Of a stretch of 64,000 bases of DNA, positions 39,118 to 52,013 are shown in pieces. The first letter of the stretch is position 1. Every line of letters starts with the position of its first letter. The stretch is from NCBI GenBank assembly GCA_037013685.1, contig CM072884.1:8494001-8558000 (forward strand), written 5' to 3'. The position numbers were made by a program, and so were the translations under genes. The notes beneath the pieces were generated by a model that searched no databases, was not told where the DNA came from, and saw nothing but the letters and a program-made list of their open reading frames with translations. The DNA is from Acridotheres tristis (Eukaryota; Chordata; Aves; Passeriformes; Sturnidae).

Positions 39118-42100
39118 TGATGGTGTTTGAAGATAAAAGTAAGTGCGAGCTGCCTCTGAGGCAGCGACTTGAAAGCAATGAAGGAATTAGGCGGTTATTT
39201 GTTATTTATACAGGGATAGGAAAATAGGAGAGTCAGGTGGTGTGTCATATCACTGGAGAAATTCAGATGATTTTGTGCGTTCTCGCTACTTTTATGCTTC
39301 AGTGAAACTATGATTGCTTTATGTAAGATTTTATATACTTAGTTTCAATTTATACATGTTTTTTCCTCTCCAGATAACTGTGCAATTTACAGTGTGTAAT
39401 AGCAGGCAGGATAGCCAGGATTTGATCTAACAGGGTAATTGTTGTTGCACAAATAAACATTAGAAAGAAAAATGACAGATTTAGGCCCACAAAATTATCT
39501 CTCTGGTTTTAAGTATTGGGCCAACGGAAGGAGCAGTCAAGTATGTTCACATCACTTTGTAATGCTTATCTCTTCCTGTATATCCTTTAACTCTACTTGT
39601 TGCAGAGGAAGAGAGTGTACATTAAAGTGCTTTAAGCATTCGTATGGAGGGCCAAGTGTAGGTCATAAAACATCAATTTTTGGGGGTACTGAAGTATGAG
39701 AGGAAGCCTTGCAATTCAAAGTTAGGTATCTGTTTTGAAGTGGCTTTTGCAGGCTTCCTTTGTAATGTGTAGCAATTCACCTGGTGTCCTGTTGAAGAGC
39801 AGCACAGAGCTGGGTGAGTCACTCTGAAAACACTGATCTCTGTTGACTGAATGATTCATGTTGTTAAGGAGCTCTGAAGAGGCTCCTATCTCTTAGATAA
39901 GTTAAGTGCCACTGTTGGTGTATAATTTTAGAAGAAGGGTTAGATTTTCATAAGTCTCACAGAAGGCCAAGGAAATAGGCTATAAATTTGTGCATTTGCT
40001 TGAGCCCTCTGGCTAGTCTCTCACATTTAAGACAATCCCAAGGACTTTCATAACTACAGCAGAAAGATCTCAAGCTTCTCCTATAACAGCATAGATATAC
40101 ATGATTAAGATCATGCTGTTTCCTTGTTAACCACTTCTAGTGATAAAAGTAATCAGTGTCTGGGTAGCTGGAAGTATGCTTATCCAGTAAATGTGTAACC
40201 TGTTTGAATCATACTCTATTACTACCAAATGCTGTATCTGGTATCTTGTAAGTGTAATTTTGAGTGGTCATTATTCGTTTAGATCTTGATTTTTATCTAA
40301 TTACTGTTTCATTTATAGCACTTGACGTTGGTTCTCAGAAGGGGTTTTAATGTTCTGTCCTTATTTAATGGTCTTTTGGTTTGTGGTGTACCTTGAAGTG
40401 ATGTGTGAAATGCATGCAGTGTTTCTGTGTCTTCTAAAACTTCTCATCAGAACCCAGAAATGTGAGGTGGACTTGACTGTGGAATTCATCAATTCAACTG
40501 ATACACAGTTATTAAAGGTGTTTATCACCCCTGGCTCAAATAATTTACATGAGATTATATAGAGAGTCTTACCAACAGGGTCCTGAATGTGAAATATTGA
40601 CATTGCCACAAATTTTAAGAGCTTCTGCCAATACTTGAGACTAAAAAAACCCACTTCTTAAAAGTGTGTAAATTTACACCATTTAACAATAATGTAGCAT
40701 TAAATTGTTAATTCTCTTCAAAGTGGATCTCACTAGCCCTTATATCAAGAGCTTTTATCAAAAAATAACCACCAACTATTCTGTAAAGGAAAAAAAGAAT
40801 CACAATCTATATTTGGAAATAAGATCTGTAGGTATAATTATATGCGGTTTTAGTTGCATACCAGGACACTGTAGGCAAAGAATTTTAACAGTAAAGGTTA
40901 TTATTTTAGTAGAAAGGTAATGATTTGACAGTGCAATAGCACCAAAACACTTTAAATAGCACAGAAGGGGTGAGGAACAAGGAAAGAGTTGAAGGCTGGT
41001 GGAATAAATTTACATTGAATTAAAAAGCTCTGAATTATAGGTGTAATGCTATCATCATTATAAACTGGAGCTACATTCACAGTGTATTGCTGCAAATCAG
41101 CAAACTGCTCTGTTTAGTTCTCAGTACACACCTGTGCTGAGCACCAGGGCATTTACATTTGTATGCCTGTAGTCATACACAGTTGCTGGTTTAGAAATCC
41201 TTATGTTATAGTTTAAATTTTGTATGTTTACAGAGTCAAATTGCTTTTGTTTGGTTTCTACTTTCCACAAAGTACACATGATTAAAAGTACTCATTATAT
41301 GCTTTGATGCTACAATTTTAACCAAAAACCTTTTGTGAAACAGGAAAAAACATCATGTTTTCCAGTTTACCTGCTAACTCTGACTGGAGGAGGCAGCTCA
41401 AGTCTGCACCAGTTTGTTTCACAGTGTGATAGGGAATTTATCACTTCTGTCATCTTGTATTGTAACACATTCAGTGAGATGAAGTTCCTTCGCTTTCCAG
41501 TGGATGTTGTGCAGCTGACTTTGTCTGTTATGCCTTTATATAATTATATTTCAATTTTTTAAGCAGTTCCCATGCTCATCTTTTGAGATTAATCCACAAA
41601 GAATTTCTTGCCTATGCAATCAGGTGGACATCTTCCTTAAGCACACTGTGCTTAGATTCCACAGTTGCAAAGAAGGAAATGTATTGTGATTTCAAAGCTA
41701 CAAAGATTTCAGAAGATTGCACTGTATTAAAAGCTGTTTTCTTTTTTAAATACCTGTGTATCTTCAAACATTTCAAAACGCCTTTAGATTTGATTACTAT
41801 GGAGGAGGAGTGACTTAAATTAGAATTGAAGATGGTTTTCCCTTTGGTTTGTCACTTTCTAGTCATCAGCCTCTCCTTGGTGACTTGGCTGACATTTGCA
41901 TGTCATTTAATCCAGAGGATGCTGCATTTTCTTCCACTGATATACATCTAAGTAATGGCAGTATTAGTCCTCAAGTAATACCATTGAACATGACCTAGAT
42001 AACATTTATTATCAGCAAATTGAATTAAATAAGTCTCTTATTCAATCTATGGCTCTTGTGACTCTTCTAGAATGCTTGGAGATGTCATATGTCTACTCAC

Positions 42101-44226
42101 AGCATTAAGGATTTGTTATATCTTCTCCATAGTCCTATTTTATTTTATATAAAAATATTTGTGCAGCTGTATTTGCTTAAGTTTCTGCAATTATTTATTT
42201 GAAACCATGCCCCATCCTCTAAAAATCTTTAAAAAGAAGGTGATCCTCTGGCTGGTGAAGAGTGGTATCCTAAATCTATCAAACATGTTATTTAGCCAGC
42301 CACTTGGTATTTTGGGAATTAGAATCTTTCAGGCACTTTGGAGACTAGTAAAAGTACTCTCTCTTACACAGCTCTGTGCAAAGTAGCTTTGTAATTTAGT
42401 TTAACTTGACATTTTCTTTGTAATTTAGTTCTGTCATATCTTCATAAATGGGAAGGAGATAAATTTGCATAAACAGGAACTCAAATGTGAATCACAAGTC
42501 AATTGAAAAAGTGATGCAACTCCTGTTTAGCCGGGAGATTATTTTTTTTTTAAGTTGACTGGTTTCATCTGTACTTGAAATCCCATTTCCAGAACTTTTG
42601 AAATGGAGAGTGGCTGTGTGTGTTCAGAGTGGATTTGCAGAAGCATGCAGTTTCTGCAGTGTGGCCCGGGAGGGCTGAGCGATGGGATAATCAGGTAGCA
42701 GGCTGGAGGCATCCTCCAGACTGAGGCTGCTCCAAGTCCATTTCCCTCCCTCTTCCTGACTTCCTGAACTCAGCCTTTTGATCACCAGAGACCTACTTAA
42801 ATGAGCTCCATGTTTTGTTTTGGAGGGATGTAGCTGGTTTTGGATTACTGCCTACCAGTGACACGTTCTCCGGTGCTGAAAGGTCCTAAAGAAGGTGGAA
42901 AGGGCATGTCCCTGTCAAAATGAAGCTGCATAATTCTCTCTGTAAATGTCAGCTTTTATAGGTGGGAGAAGAAAGTGGAATCATACTTCATCCTCAGAGT
43001 AAAGGCTGAAGACTGTTTTGGCTATCAAACAAACACATAAGCAGCTGGAAAATAAGGTCGTTTTTCAGAGTAGGGAAATGGAAGCAGTTTTGAAATGTGC
43101 ATTAGCAGACTGGAAAGTGGCTGCAAGCTTCTTCACATGTTTGAATCACTGGTGAATGGATCCACCTGATTAAGACCAAATTCAGTTATTGGTGTGTGAT
43201 AGTTTGATTCAAGTGTTTATTTATTGATTTTTCTGTTATTCCTTTTTGAGGAAAATTTTATTTCTGGATCTTGTGGATGTCTGAGTAACAATTTTGCAGA
43301 AGCCTACTCATCTTGAGAGTGGCAACAATATCTGCAAGGGTATAGTCATCTTCCTTCCTCCACTCTAAAGAGTTTTCAGGCTGTTAAGAAAAAATCAAGT
43401 GCAAATGAAGTTGGTTACGTTTGCTAGTCAGGGACTCTGCAAATCTGTTTTTCGAATTATATTTCTCTGAGACAAACTTATTTCTCTTTTGCCACAAAAG
43501 TTCTTTCCCCTCACCCCTTGCCTTGTCAGAGTGAGTTTTTAGAGGAGGGGTATATATGTGACCAAGGTATTTGACATGGTTCTTTCATGTGTAGCTTTGT
43601 CATTATCGTAATATAATTTCCAGTGCATACTAGATAATGGCTCTAGTTCTGAAAAAGCTTTGTTACAGTTTTAAGATTATAGGATCTGAAGATCAGTAAT
43701 GACTTTCCTGTATTTCATTTTCCTATTAAGCAGAATATGAGCTTCTCAATTAGCTGCAAAATTCTTTCTCACTTTGCATTAATTTTAGGAAATATACAGC
43801 CTTCCTGAATTATTGATTGTGTTATTGCCTGCAAGTTATGCAATATTGTCAAAATTCAAACAATTTAATTTTTATAAACGGACCTTATGTGAAATCACTG
43901 GCATGTTAAGAGAGTGGGACAAATAACTCCCTTCTTGATGTGCATGACAATGAATAAAACATTTTGGATATGTATCAGAACTTCCATCATTTGAGGCACC
44001 CGTGTGCATGGCAAGCATATGCTGTTTATGTTGCTTACAATTTTATTTGACAAAGTCTCACAAAAGTCAGAGCTTTGTTTCAAGTACGTGGTTGGTTTTA
44101 AGGTATCAAAAAGCTCTGTCTTTTTTGAGTCTTTTGCCTGCACTCATGAAATAAATGGATAAAATAATAGAGTTACTGCCTGTGCATGCTGTAGAGTGGG
44201 TTTGAGGAATAAACTTATGTACAGAT

Positions 44227-44279
44227 TTAAAAAAAACCAAAACCCTAGAGATTTAAAAAAACAAAACAGCAGCAAACCA
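44227..44279 (+). repeat. A/C-rich low-complexity tract
   Basis: Two AAAAAAC-type segments flank a repeated AGATTTAAAAAAA motif. Confidence 0.75.
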
Positions 44280-47200
44280 ACTTAGGGAAAGTTAAAGCAG
44301 TGAGGAAATGCCATTAACTCAAATATGCTTCTACCTGTAAGCTTAGTATGGCAGAACTTCATTCTACTGCTATGTCTAAGTTAATTATTAAAGGAAATTG
44401 CCATATTTATTATCTAAAATGCAACATGTATGTATTTGGAAATTTGTAAGATTAGTTCTTAAAAGTCTTAAAAATCATGAGATTGGTATTTTAAGGTTTT
44501 GGTTGTTCTGTGGGGATGTTTGGAAGCCTCTTGCATGCTACACCTGAAGTGCTCAGATTCACTAGATTTTGGAAGCAGGCTAAAAGGACTTTGATTGTGC
44601 ATGTGTCAACTTATTTGAGCATTATAGCTAATTCTGTATCAAAACAGTTCACAGGTGAGTCATTGTCAATGGATAACAATGATGCTTAAAAAATGAAAGT
44701 TTTTAATGGATGCTATTACATGAGACTTTCAATCAGTGTGAAAACAGAGCACATAAATAAAAGATTCTTATTCAATGCAATTATCTACTCCTGCCAAGAT
44801 TAGGGCAGAATAATGCAGACTTTGCCTGAAAAGTGTTCTTACATGTCTGTGTTTTCCCAAAAACGATGCAGAACAGAGGAATTTAGGAGTACAATTCTTG
44901 ATGGGTGGTGATACTGTGAATAAACAGATTATTCTTAAGCTGATGAGTAATTTAGGGTGTTACGGTGGCCATGCTGGGATGGATGATTAAGCAAAATTAG
45001 ACATTTTATAGTCTTGACAGAAATTGTTGTGCAGCTCAGTGAATTCATAAATCAAACAATGTGGTGGCAGAGTGGCAGCTCGGATGGGTAAAAGATTATC
45101 TGAAACCTTTGAACCAAAACTGGAGAATTTGGTTCTTCAAATGAAGTGAAAGCTTTGCTTTGCACATTTCATCATCAAGTTGTTAATTTCAAAGAAAAAG
45201 GTGAATCAATGTTGAAGGGCCCTTCTATTTCAAGCATGAGCCTGAAGACAAGTATTTAAGTATTTTTTTCTGAATCCAGCCAACACAGTGAATTGATACC
45301 AAAGCTCTCCTTAGTTTTGCCAGTCAGGAGCCTGTGGAAGACAATTTGGACTCTTAACATCAAGTGTAAATGCAAATAAAGACAGACCCTGATTGCATGG
45401 AGAAGGAAAAGGACGTTTTGATACCACAGTTTGTTTTCAGTGTCTGATGATTGTTCTTCTTCCCTTCTCATGGCATTAAGTGATGTGCTGATCAGTGATT
45501 CTCCAGCCTGTGTGTACCTATGGGCTGGGAAGGATTGTGCCTGGAGCAGAGTTCAGAGGCAGCTCCTCAGTGCAAGTTTTCAGATTAACTGGGGCCATTG
45601 ACTGTCTCCTCGTTTTTTACTGGTTGTGAGCTTCCTCTGGTCCAAGGGAGTCTTTATGTGGTGTTTTCATCTAAGAAGTGTCTGGTATGCTTTCTCCCAA
45701 TTTCTGCTTTAGAGCCTTGATCATTCCTATTTTTATAAGTGTTTCCATTTCCTAGCTGATGATACAGGACATATGCCTGTAGGCAGAAGTATAAAGTCAG
45801 GCAAGTAAAATGCTGACTAGTAGTCCTCATTGGTTGTTCTGATGCTTTTTTCCCCGGTATGATACTTGAAAAGAAAGTTTTTCTGAAGTTCTGAAAGACT
45901 TGCTTCTGAATTACTATTAGGAAATAAATTTGCATTGTGCCAGTGGACTTTGTATATGAATTGAGAATATTTGGCAAATACTCCATATTAATGAAACGTT
46001 ATTTTGAATTATCATTCCCCAGGAAACAAAAGTATCAGTTGTGTTTAAAAATGTTGGCAAAACCAATTTTTCTTTTTTACTGTCATCAGATTAAAACCTT
46101 TCTTTGAGATCATACTGCTGTCAAAGATAGATTTGCATTTTGTGTCTGTGAGCTGTTCTGATGAGAACTGTGACTTGACTTGCATCCTGTATGTAAATTG
46201 ATTTCAGCTGATTGTTTTGAATTTGAAAGAAATTTAATTTGAAAACTGCCCTGTTCCACTCCCTGAGGTAGTAGATACTTCTCTACGTCATCTGTTAAAC
46301 AGTGCATAGTCAGCATATGTCTGTTCCTCTCTTATTTAAACTGTTTTCTCCAGAGAAACACAAATTCCCTTTGGACCAGGCAGACATCTGCTGACTCTCT
46401 CCTACTAGCAAAACAACTGAAAAGATATTTTTCCTGTGATTAAAAGAAATATGTCTGGAGGCGCTTAGTTTTTGTTCAATTAATCAAAGATTAAACACAT
46501 GTGGACTCTAAACTGGGCTTCTTTGTGCTTCTATGCTATCAAAATTGACTGGGGAGAGGAGCTGTGTGTTAGAGCTGGCTAGAATGAAATTTAATTTTTT
46601 GCCTATATAGGTGCTATATAATTCAGTTACAAAAGGTCACAATAAGGTGGAGGGGGAAAAGATCACACAAAAAAGCTTGTTTGTTAGTTTTTAATTAATT
46701 TATAACTTAAAAGTATTTGAGTTTAAGGGAAAAGAAGGGGAAGTGTCAAATATTTTTTGTAACACTTGCTTTTAAAAGAAAAAAAAATAGAGTCTTAGGG
46801 TTATATGATTGGGCTGCTTTTTACATAGTTGCCATTTTGGTAACCATTTCCAGATGCAAAGGCATTTTTGGGTGCTTTTGTTCCTCAATTCCTGTTAGTA
46901 AATGCTTTCCTTGCAGAAACTGTTAGTGTTAAAAGTCTGGTTTTCAGCTCAATGCCTTATCCTTACTCAACAGTAATACTTCTGATAGACTGTTTTGTAA
47001 AAAAAACCTGCAGGCTTTTCTCTGATGTTAAAAGAAATGAATTATTTTTTCACCTGAAAGTATACACAATATGTAGACTAAAAATTCTGCAAGAATAAGA
47101 TGGCAATAATTAAGCAGATTCCTTGAATACCATACTGTTCTTAAATTTTTCATCAGACACTAGCAAGTCTCTCTTGCAGACATCTTTATCTGAAGAGAAT

Positions 47201-48124
47201 TTGTATGGCTCCAGTTTTATTAGTGGAATTAGTTCTTTGGTGTGGTTTTAAAACAGGAAAGGCTCCACTGATAAAGTGACTTTACTGTGATTTTTTTTTT
47301 TTTTTAAAGTGGTGTCTTCTCGACTGATCTTGGCAGTACCTGTGATTTTCGTTTATTAATAGATCAAGTTTTCCTCAAAATATATGAAAACTTACCTATG
47401 TTTCACTTTTTGGATGAGCATAAAATCCAGTGTAAAGGTCTGCCTTCAATAAGTAGGCATCAAACAGCATTTTTGGCAAGATACTTTTTATGATAGCTGT
47501 GATAGCAAAGTTTCTTTATAAAATAAAAGGTATTAAATGTGTAGTAATAGTTATTGAAGAAGTGGACACTGAAATGTTCAAAACTGCCATCGTGGAATTA
47601 GCTAGTAAAACATAATAAAAATCTCTAGCTCTTTCACTCTGAATGGGATGAACCAATCCTTTGATATTAATAAAAGGTGCAAGAGTAAGGATTGCAAATT
47701 ATTTCATTTTAACATGGTAATTGAAGTAATTAGGTTTTTATACCCAAAAATAGTCACAGTATTTTCTGAAAGTGACAAAATCATAAAGGTCAACTCATTT
47801 CAGTAAATTTTATCTCTATACAGAAGAAAGAGCATCAAAGGATACTTCTATTCCAGCACCTTAGCATTGTTTTCCTTTTGCAAGAATACCATGAAGAGTC
47901 TTCTCTATTTATAAGTAGGTGTATCAAAAGAAGTTTTTAAAGGCATTTTATAATATTTAAATATGCCCATATTTTTGAATGAAGGTGGTCTTGCTGTTTT
48001 CTAGGCAGGAAGAAATTATGTCTCGACTTCAGATGATCACAAATGAATCTGTTAGCTCTGGAGAGATTGGGAACTCTCTTGCAGTTCTGCTTGTTCCTCA
48101 CAAGACTGTTCTTCATTGCTCTGT

Positions 48125-48192
48125 TTTAAGGACTAATTGAAATGTTTCATTTAATTAATATCAATTTTTAGTGCTAATTACAAATAATTTTG
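48125..48192. promoter_or_regulatory. Cluster of TAATT homeodomain-type motifs
   Basis: Within about 65 bp there are ACTAATTGA, TTTAATTAATAT, ATCAATTT, GCTAATTACA and AATAATTTTGG. The cluster is dense but could arise by chance in AT-rich DNA. Confidence 0.2.
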
Positions 48193-48641
48193 GAAACCCT
48201 TTGAAATGTTCTAAAAATTTCCTCTTTTGGGCGGTGCTAGGATAAAAAAAATCAGTTCTCTACCTTGTAATTTTCCATTTTCCTGGTTTTATTCCTCTAG
48301 AGCCTGTATTGCTTATTTCCTATGGTTATAGGCCTCCTTATTTTTTTGTTTCCTCCCTGCCAGCTGCTCATGGCTCAGATGAATATATCAAGATGCTTGA
48401 GTCTTTAACCCTCTGCTGCCCAGAGCACGAAGGCCAAAAAAGTGAACTATGTAGGTGTTTTAGAAGATTCTGGAAGCAGGGATACTTGATTTTCTTCCTT
48501 CAGTTTACTGTATTCCTGCTGGGCCTAGGACTGCTGCTGCAGAAGCAGATTACAGTCATTGATTTTAATTTCACTTATGCTCAGGGATGGTGTCTAAATT
48601 CAAATTCAGACCTTTTGCTTTATTATATGGGCTCAGTAAGT

Positions 48642-48745
48642 CACTCAGTGCCGTGGTTTAGCTAATAAGGTAATGTTAGGTCACAGGTTGGACTTAATGA
48701 TCTCAGAGGTCTTTTCCAACCTAGTTTATTCTGTGGTTCTGTGAT
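48642..48745 (+). mobile_element. CR1 LINE 3' terminal fragment
   Basis: cactcagtgccgtggttta, gttaggtcacaggttggact, taatgatctcagaggtcttt, tccaacctagtttattctgt and a terminal tctgtgat are the final ~100 bp of the same CR1 type as the copy at 28590-28853. Confidence 0.85.
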
Positions 48746-51651
48746 ACAGGATGTGAGGATTCTGTGTGTGGGCCAGGAATTCCCAGACTGTCTGCTCCCA
48801 TTGGAGAGATTGTAGTTCCCGTGTGGGGCTGATGCTGCCTTCCCTCCTCTCATTGCTGTAGGGGTTCTTGGGGCACCAGGTTACTCACTGTCCCCCCTGA
48901 TTGTGTAGCAGACCTGGCAAAACTATCTCTGGAAAGCTCATCACAAAAGGTGTGTGAGCTCGAGAGCCTGGCGTGCTTGTGGTCCCTCCTGTGGCTTAGC
49001 CCATTTTGGGGCAGATGCTCGGAAGGACCGGGATTGCTCCAGCTCTGCCCCACACCAGCTGCTCTCTGGATGGGCAACTCAGGAAGGTGTGGAAGTGCTG
49101 GAGCTCTAACACTTCTATTCTAGCCCCTCAGCCATCACCCACGTTCTTTTGTTCCTCCCACTCCCTGCTTCTCCTCGCTGCCTTTCTCCCTTTCCCGCTC
49201 TCCTGTGGGCTAAGTGAATTGTTTAGCACAGTGCAGGATGTGCAGTCTGTGCTCTAGGCTATCGTGGGATCCAAGTAAAACCATCTTGCAGAGCTGGATT
49301 CAGCCTTCAGGCTGTCAATTAGTTATCCCTGTTGTAGAAAGAGAATTGCAACTTGTGCATATTTCTGCTCTATGTCATGGGATAGATGCAGAGCTTCAAA
49401 GTTAGGAGGGTAGAAAATGGGAGTAGTAATTAGCAGTTGCAGTCCCTGGATTTGCTCCTTCAGTGTGCTGTCATCATTTAAATATTTTGTTACTGGAAAG
49501 AAGAAAGTAAGCTTAATTTTTTCCTGACTTCAATTATGACAAAAAAAACCCTGATTTAAACCAGTCTTCCTAGAGGATTAGATGAGCACGAGTATGGGCT
49601 GTCCATAGAAGAGCAGTGTAAACTAATGGTAAAAAACTGATGTACTTTTCTTCAAATTATCTGACTGCTTTGTGGAAAGAGTCAAGCAGTGACCCTTTCC
49701 TCTAAACATGCACACAGAGGCCCACTGGGTTAGTAGATAGAGGTGGAAAGAGTAGATGTGCATAGTTTAAAATGCATTTACTCAATAATCATCAGTCACA
49801 ATTTGCAGGATTTGCACATAAGACAAGTAAGATAAACAAGATAAAAAACCCAGATAAACCAGTAGTGGTAAGTAAGCTAAGTCCACTCTCCATATTTGAA
49901 CTGAATGGCCTGGCAAGTATATGCTTGCATTGAAATGCCACATCGTGTGTCTGAACATGAAAGATATATGTTCAGAAGTTTTGCATTATGGGGCCATAGT
50001 CTCTTAAGGGAGTGATGCTTAACAGGACCTGGCATCACATTAGATAGTCTAAGAAAATTTTTAATTGAGCTGTGAAATACAAGTAAAGAGATAAGGTACA
50101 GGTGACTCATAAGTGAGATAATTACTGGAATGCTGAATTCACTCACATGCACAAAAAAGGACATTGGAAAGTTGGAATGGGCTCAGAAAAGTTGCACAGA
50201 TTATTCCAAATTTCTAAAGCTTGAGATACATGAGACTTCTGCTCAACCTAGTGTGGTTTTATTAAAGCAAATGTTCAGAGTTAACCTGAGTCAACTCATA
50301 CAGTATAGAAATGCTAATGAGGATTGTAATTCCATGACCATAGATGCAGGGATTCTGCCTCTGTTAAACTATATATTTGTGTACTACCCTGACCACAGCT
50401 ACAGCTTGAAGAAGGTATAAACAATTCTGTGCCTACAAAGTAAATAAGTAGGTAAAACACTGCTTATTTTGCTGTATTTAAACTTTCATACTGCTCTGGG
50501 AATTTAAATCAGCACCGGAGTTTATTTCACTACTGTTATTTATTCTTCAATTAAGAATACAGTAAGGGAAGTCACAGGATGAGAAATTAAATGTACAGTG
50601 TGCTGTTCAAACTATTCAGGCTTCGTAAGAAACATTAGTGTCTTGAAGAAATGCCATTATGCTTTAGTGAATCCATGCAAAGCAGAAGGGGCAGAAGAGA
50701 ACTTGAGAAGCATTGTTGGAAAAGTGATAGCTTTTAAGTTTTTCTTTCCGTGTGAAATATTATTTCCTTTGTTCATATCACACTGAAACGAGGCAATGTG
50801 TATTTTAAAGTTTTTGGGTTTGTGCTTTGTTTTTTAAACATTTACTTGAAGTATTCCTACGTTGAAATGAGCTGATACACGAGACTGCCTGAAGCTCTGT
50901 GCGGTATCTTTAGAGTTAAAGAGGAGAGCAGAAAGCTTGGATTGGTCTGTGGTCTACATCCAAAGGCATTAGCTATTCACCAGACTTTAGTTACTGTCTC
51001 TCTCTGTAATTCATCTTGATGGCATCTTGTAAAAGCCATAGACCACCAAAAGAGCAGGAAACAGTTGAAAGGAGCTAGTTATGCACTAGTCTTGCTCAGC
51101 AGATTTTGTTTAAAAGTGTCTTGATGTGTGCACAGCACGAAGCAGGTAAAGTTTTGTTTTTCTTTTTTTATTCCTCAGCCTGTGGGCACTCAGCTTCATC
51201 AGGTCTGCCAGCTGGGATTGTGTAAGAAAATGAAGAGTCTTGCCCAGTGGCAGAGGGTGCCAGTCCTTCAGGGCTTCATGCCTCCTCACTTTCCTCTCCT
51301 CTTCCCCTTTTTCTGGGGGCTCTTAAAATCGTAGCTGTTTTCTCACAATGCTGCTTGTTTACACCTGGAGTTTTCGTCCTTAATGGGTCACCTTATGTCA
51401 TCTCTTCTGGATCTCAGGGTTTTTGGTATTCTTTAGAGTGTGGAGTTGGGGCAGGTGCAGGGGCTTAACTTTGGGAGAAAGGCTCCTGAAGCTGTCCAGA
51501 GGGTTTAGGGAGGGAAGGGAAGACCACTAACAGGGCAGACCTGGAAATAAGGTAATTTCCTACAAGAAACCAAGTGATGTCTTAAGTTTTAGCTTTCCTA
51601 TCTTCCAGATTCTGCATTGCATTAGTATATAACTCTGAATGTCATATAAAG
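48746..51651 (+). other. Intronic sequence, with a GC-richer block at 48750-49300
   Basis: 48750-49300 is richer in G+C than most of the window and has overlapping short frames on both strands but no domain. 50160-50440 has a frame whose start (KLEWAQKSCT) faintly recalls old CR1/L3 protein. Neither is strong enough to name. Confidence 0.4.
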
Positions 51652-52013
51652 TGTTAGCAAGTTCTCTTCACAGTTTATTTGGACAAAACAATCCTTTTCC
51701 AGCCTGAGAACCAAGGACACTGTGGCAGCTTCAGGCCCAAAAAGTGCAAACAACAGCAAATTGAGGAGAGCAATCTGGGAGGATGGGACTGCATAACCTG
51801 AAGCTGTAATTGGACCATTAACCACAATAAGTAAATGGATCAAAACTTACAAAAAGTGTGAAAACTCGTGAATTGGAGTCTATCTTGGGTGGAGCCTCGG
51901 CCAGGCTCTTGTGCTGCCCAAGGTGCATCCTTTGAAGGCCTTTTAATAAATTCCTACTTTATTCCTTTAACACTCTCTAGCCTCTGATCCAGGTAGCCTC
52001 TTAAGGCATCACA
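51652..52013 (+). mobile_element. Avian ERV LTR, solo or truncated
   Basis: The segment reads TGTTAGCAAG...GGCATCACA. Near its 3' end it has AATAAA (51945-51950), a CTTTATTCC stretch and a CTAGCCTCTGATCCAGGTAGCC tail region like bird ERVL-type LTRs as I remember them. TG...CA ends are present, but I could not find a clean target-site duplication, so the outer limits may be off by some bases. No internal retroviral sequence follows. It has the same orientation as ROBO1, so its poly(A) signal could act on the intron transcript. Confidence 0.65.
51945..51950 (+). terminator. LTR polyadenylation signal AATAAA (sense to ROBO1)
   Basis: AATAAA in the 3' part of the LTR is followed by a T-rich, GU-like stretch. 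It is the LTR's own poly(A) signal and could in principle cause premature intronic polyadenylation. Confidence 0.45.

Noticed and set aside
50130..50420. Frame beginning with KLEWAQKSCT that faintly recalls CR1/L3 reverse-transcriptase tail
   Set aside because: Similarity is only a few residues and judged from memory; not enough to annotate a mobile element.
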